Source: Bacteroidota bacterium (GTDB lineage Bacteria > Bacteroidota > Ignavibacteria > Palsa-1295). Taken from it: DNA of 8,951 nt. The stretch lies in the NCBI GenBank assembly GCA_025363505.1, contig JANYDV010000171.1:1-8951 (forward strand). Direction: 5' to 3'. The notes under the pieces were generated by a model. The model was not told the DNA's origin, made no database searches, and worked only from the letters and a program-made list of their open reading frames with translations. Shown one piece after another: positions 7,324 through 8,951 of this stretch (within the stretch, counting starts at the first letter, position 1; each line of letters begins with the position of its first letter). Made by a program: the position numbers and the translations under genes.

Positions 7324-7384
7324 GTTTTTTTATCGAACCGGCAAAGCCCGTAGATTACCTTTACGAACTCCGTGAAAAGTACCT

Positions 7385-8005
7385 TTAATGGCGCACAATA
7401 ATCTCTTCTTTTCGAACGATCTCGCCGCCTGAAAATACCACAACGTGATAATTTCCATTAGCGAGGCTATGGGAGTCAAGAATGAGTTTGTCCCCTGCCG
7501 GTTGTACGACGCCGATGACTCTGCCACCGACGTCGTTAATCACATCAACCTGCACATTCGGATAAAGACGAATATCTACATCAATGATGCAATTATTCTT
7601 CGCCGGATTCGGATATGCGGGCTTCGAGTGAGGGGGCTGGGCAACTTGTATTCCGTTTTGTTCGTACGGAGATGTTAAGACAATGGTATATGATGAAACT
7701 TTGTTTTCGCTGTTAAAAAATACTTGCGTAGAATGCGTAACGCCGTCACGAGATTTGACGGTGACCCGAAAGTCGATCGTTCCGTTTTCGGCAACAACGA
7801 ACGGCAATGGGCGAAGCAATTCTACGGCGAAATGTTCGGTATCAGCAACAGAAATCGCTTGGATCGTCGTTGCAGACCCATAAGGATTTGCGATTGAATA
7901 TACTCTATTGGTTTCGAATGCTTTACTCGCGCTACTGACACAAATAAGCAATACTAATACCGGCAATACTCTTAAATAATGCACCATCGTGACTTGGTAT
8001 CTCAT
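7385..8005 (-). CDS. Small exported protein with T9SS type A-like C-terminal sorting domain
   Basis: A 206-residue protein in three parts. The N-terminus carries a signal peptide (hydrophobic YLRVLPVLVLLICVSSA, likely cut near SKA). Residues about 30-115 form one beta-rich segment (FAVELLRPLPFVVAENGTIDFRVTVKS, then VFFNSENKVSSYTIVL) resembling an ASPM/SPD-2/Hydin or choice-of-anchor-type Ig fold. Residues 131-206 start with YPNPAKNN and include VDVINDVGGRV, LDSHSLANGNYHVVV and a terminal basic VRKEEIIVRH. This last part matches the secretion (Por/T9SS) type A sorting domain, which directs cargo across the outer membrane and is usually cleaved. Family matches are by eye. ATG 8005 and ATG 7987 are both possible, neither with a clear ribosome site; the open frame also includes a TTG at 8008. 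It is unusually small for T9SS cargo. It converges on the barrel gene and diverges from lexA. Confidence 0.8.
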   Translation of the reverse strand: MRYQVTMVHYLRVLPVLVLLICVSSASKAFETNRVYSIANPYGSATTIQAISVADTEHFAVELLRPLPFVVAENGTIDFRVTVKSRDGVTHSTQVFFNSENKVSSYTIVLTSPYEQNGIQVAQPPHSKPAYPNPAKNNCIIDVDIRLYPNVQVDVINDVGGRVIGVVQPAGDKLILDSHSLANGNYHVVVFSGGEIVRKEEIIVRH

Positions 8006-8040
8006 CAATTATGCAAAAGAAATAACGCACTGTTAATGCC

Positions 8041-8056
8041 CCCGACATAACTCGGG
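8041..8056. repeat. Short inverted repeat CCCGA-N6-TCGGG
   Basis: CCCGA (8041-8045) and TCGGG (8052-8056) are perfect complements with a 6-nt spacer, lying 36 bp upstream of the minus-strand start at 8005. No T-run follows on either strand, so it is not terminator-like. It may be an operator for the T9SS-cargo gene, or chance. Confidence 0.35.
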
Positions 8057-8184
8057 AATGCAAGATACGAAATAATTTAACGAAATCCTAATTGGGGAAA
8101 AGTGGGGAAATTCATAATTGTCAATGACTTGGGAGATTTCGCAAAAGTAGTAATTCCGGGGCTATCAAACATTTAATATTACGG

Positions 8185-8195
8185 GCACCTATTTA
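8185..8195 (+). repeat. Direct repeat copy 1 (GCACCTATTTA) upstream of lexA promoter
   Basis: First copy of an exact 11-bp sequence that recurs at 8245-8255, a start-to-start distance of exactly 60 bp. Both copies are preceded by a TTTAAT, 7 nt away here and 2 nt away in copy 2. This copy lies just upstream of the candidate -35 element, where a repressor or activator could act. The sequence was not found elsewhere in the window by eye. Confidence 0.6.
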
Positions 8196-8198
8196 AAT

Positions 8199-8227
8199 TT
8201 GGATTTGCCGTAGAAGTTGCTTATATT
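8199..8227 (+). promoter_or_regulatory. Candidate lexA promoter (TTGGAT-N17-TATATT)
   Basis: TTGGAT (8199-8204) and TATATT (8222-8227) are separated by 17 bp. The -10-like hexamer matches TATAAT at five of six positions, the -35 only at three. Transcription would start near 8234, about 37 nt before the lexA ATG. Housekeeping promoters of Bacteroidota follow a different consensus, so this assignment is tentative. It is supported mainly by its position between the two direct repeats. Confidence 0.35.
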
Positions 8228-8244
8228 AGTACGTGCTTTAATGA

Positions 8245-8255
8245 GCACCTATTTA
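8245..8255 (+). repeat. Direct repeat copy 2 (GCACCTATTTA) before lexA ribosome site
   Basis: Second exact copy of the 11-bp repeat, just downstream of the predicted transcription start and 2 nt before the lexA ribosome-binding sequence. A protein bound here would block transcription. Copy 1 is at 8185-8195. Confidence 0.6.
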
Positions 8256-8257
8256 CG

Positions 8258-8264
8258 AAAGGGA
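8258..8264 (+). promoter_or_regulatory. Ribosome-binding site of lexA
   Basis: AAAGGGA ends 6 nt before the ATG at 8271, one of the few good Shine-Dalgarno sequences in the window. It fixes the start that gives LexA a 20-residue leader before its helix-turn-helix domain. Confidence 0.6.
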
Positions 8265-8270
8265 CAAATA

Positions 8271-8951
8271 ATGGCAAAAACAACGATTTCACGGTCAAAA
8301 ACGGCAATGGAGCTTCCCAATCGGGGGGAGTTGCCACCGAGACAAACGGAAGTATTAAGCTTCATCGAAGAATTTATTGATATTTCGGGCTATCCACCTT
8401 CTATATTGGAGATTGCCGATGCCCTCGGGGTTACTTCTACCTTCGGGGTACGGAAACATCTTGACGCCTTAGTCAAGAAAGGCTTCCTTACTCGAGGCGG
8501 TGTGGGTCTTTCACGCTCGGTAATGCCGGTTCGATCGCCAATGGCATCAGGCGGCTCGATACCTGTCATCGGTCGTGTCACAGCCGGTGCGCCCATTCTC
8601 GCCGTCGAGCACATCGAAGGTTGGCTTGCTTACAAACCAGCCTCAGAGACACGCAAAGTGTTCGCACTTCGGGTTCAGGGCGAGAGTATGAAAGACAAAG
8701 GTATTATGAATGGCGACTATGTCATCTGTCGTCAACAAGCCACTGCCGAAAACGGCGATATTATCGTTGCACTGCTTGATGACTCGGCTACGGTCAAGAC
8801 CTTCCGCAAGAAAGGCAAGAATTTCTTCCTGGAACCTGCTAATGTAAAATTCAAAAATATTGAGATTGACGAAGACAGCGGCTTTAGCGTCATCGGCAAG
8901 GTGACAAGTGTTTATCGCACCCTCGACGAACGCAAACCGGGAATGTTGCAA
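8271..8951 (+). CDS. lexA: LexA SOS repressor / autoprotease (3' end just outside window)
   Basis: The frame is open from ATG 8271 to the window edge (227 codons, no stop yet). The C-terminal fold is essentially complete, so only a few residues are probably missing. Residues 21-85 are the winged-helix DNA-binding domain (LPPRQTEVLSFIEEFI, GYPPSILEIADALGV, STFGVRKHLDALVKKGFL). Residues 96-216 are the S24 peptidase domain: cleavage site Ala105-Gly106 in VTAGAP, catalytic Ser139 in GESMKDKGIMNGD, and Lys176 in ATVKTF. RecA filaments on single-stranded DNA trigger self-cleavage, which derepresses SOS genes. All catalytic residues are present, so the protein should be inducible. Two features differ from E. 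coli: a 20-residue basic N-terminal leader, and Arg61-Lys62 in the recognition helix where E. coli has Glu-Glu. The 11-bp direct repeats upstream are candidate autoregulatory sites. Confidence 0.95.
   Translation, partial: MAKTTISRSKTAMELPNRGELPPRQTEVLSFIEEFIDISGYPPSILEIADALGVTSTFGVRKHLDALVKKGFLTRGGVGLSRSVMPVRSPMASGGSIPVIGRVTAGAPILAVEHIEGWLAYKPASETRKVFALRVQGESMKDKGIMNGDYVICRQQATAENGDIIVALLDDSATVKTFRKKGKNFFLEPANVKFKNIEIDEDSGFSVIGKVTSVYRTLDERKPGMLQ

Larger units (their letters stand above)
8006..8270. other. Non-coding region between divergent T9SS-cargo gene and lexA
   Basis: About 265 bp without a credible gene on either strand. It holds the lexA promoter-like signals and repeats listed separately, a short dyad at 8041-8056, and a tandem pair TGGGGAAA at 8093-8100 and 8103-8110 with a 10-bp period. 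The composition is AT-rich compared with the flanking genes, as expected for promoters. Confidence 0.7.

Noticed and set aside
7336..7350. GGC-AAA-GCC hairpin as a terminator for the barrel or T9SS-cargo gene
   Set aside because: The stem is only 3 bp without a bulge, and on each strand the T-run is absent from or on the wrong side of the hairpin.
7356..7387. TACCTTTA twice, 24 bp apart, in the convergent junction of the barrel and T9SS-cargo genes
   Set aside because: Short AT-rich octamer, one copy overlapping a stop codon, no hairpin and no T-run of correct polarity; chance is sufficient.
8030..8047. Possible E. coli-type SOS box (CTGT...GACA)
   Set aside because: The right half does not read ACAG and the spacing is wrong, so it does not fit the consensus.
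8643..8951. Long open frame on the minus strand opposite lexA (also 8390-8614)
   Set aside because: It lies antisense to a clear LexA coding sequence with intact motifs and shows no family features of its own.

Overview
The window reads as an ordinary chromosomal stretch from a Bacteroidota/Chlorobiota-type bacterium (FCB group). That is inferred from a C-terminal domain resembling the type IX secretion (T9SS) sorting tail, a small DUF4296-like lipoprotein, an outer-membrane beta-barrel ending in Phe, a RecQ with its zinc cluster at the extreme C-terminus (a layout I recall from Bacteroidota), and mostly weak or absent Shine-Dalgarno sequences. I cannot place it to genus. No rRNA, tRNA, CRISPR array, transposase or phage gene was seen, and coding density is high.

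Layout. (1) Positions 1-1903, plus strand: the 3' end of a cystathionine beta-synthase-type gene (end of the PLP domain, then a CBS-domain pair), a cystathionine gamma-lyase/synthase 7 nt later, and a small lipoprotein gene overlapping that by 11 nt. The first two genes form a likely reverse transsulfuration pair (homocysteine + serine to cystathionine to cysteine). (2) Positions 1946-5272, minus strand: a lipoprotein, purM (AIR synthetase) and a RecQ-family helicase, in transcription order, with gaps of only 4 and 5 nt, so probably one operon. It converges on region 1. (3) Positions 5273-5374: a short divergent intergenic region rich in inverted repeats. (4) Positions 5375-7323, plus strand: an RlmI-like 23S rRNA cytosine methyltransferase, then a secreted outer-membrane barrel protein. 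(5) Positions 7385-8005, minus strand: a small exported protein with a T9SS type A-like tail. (6) Positions 8006-8270: a non-coding region between divergent genes. It carries a promoter-like signal flanked by two exact 11-bp direct repeats exactly 60 bp apart. (7) Position 8271 to the end, plus strand: lexA, almost complete, with cleavage site and Ser/Lys dyad intact.

I found no clear new system. The most informative signals are the candidate operator repeats at lexA combined with a LexA recognition helix unlike that of E. coli, the relocated zinc cluster of the RecQ protein, and the nested dyads between the purM-recQ operon and the rRNA methyltransferase.
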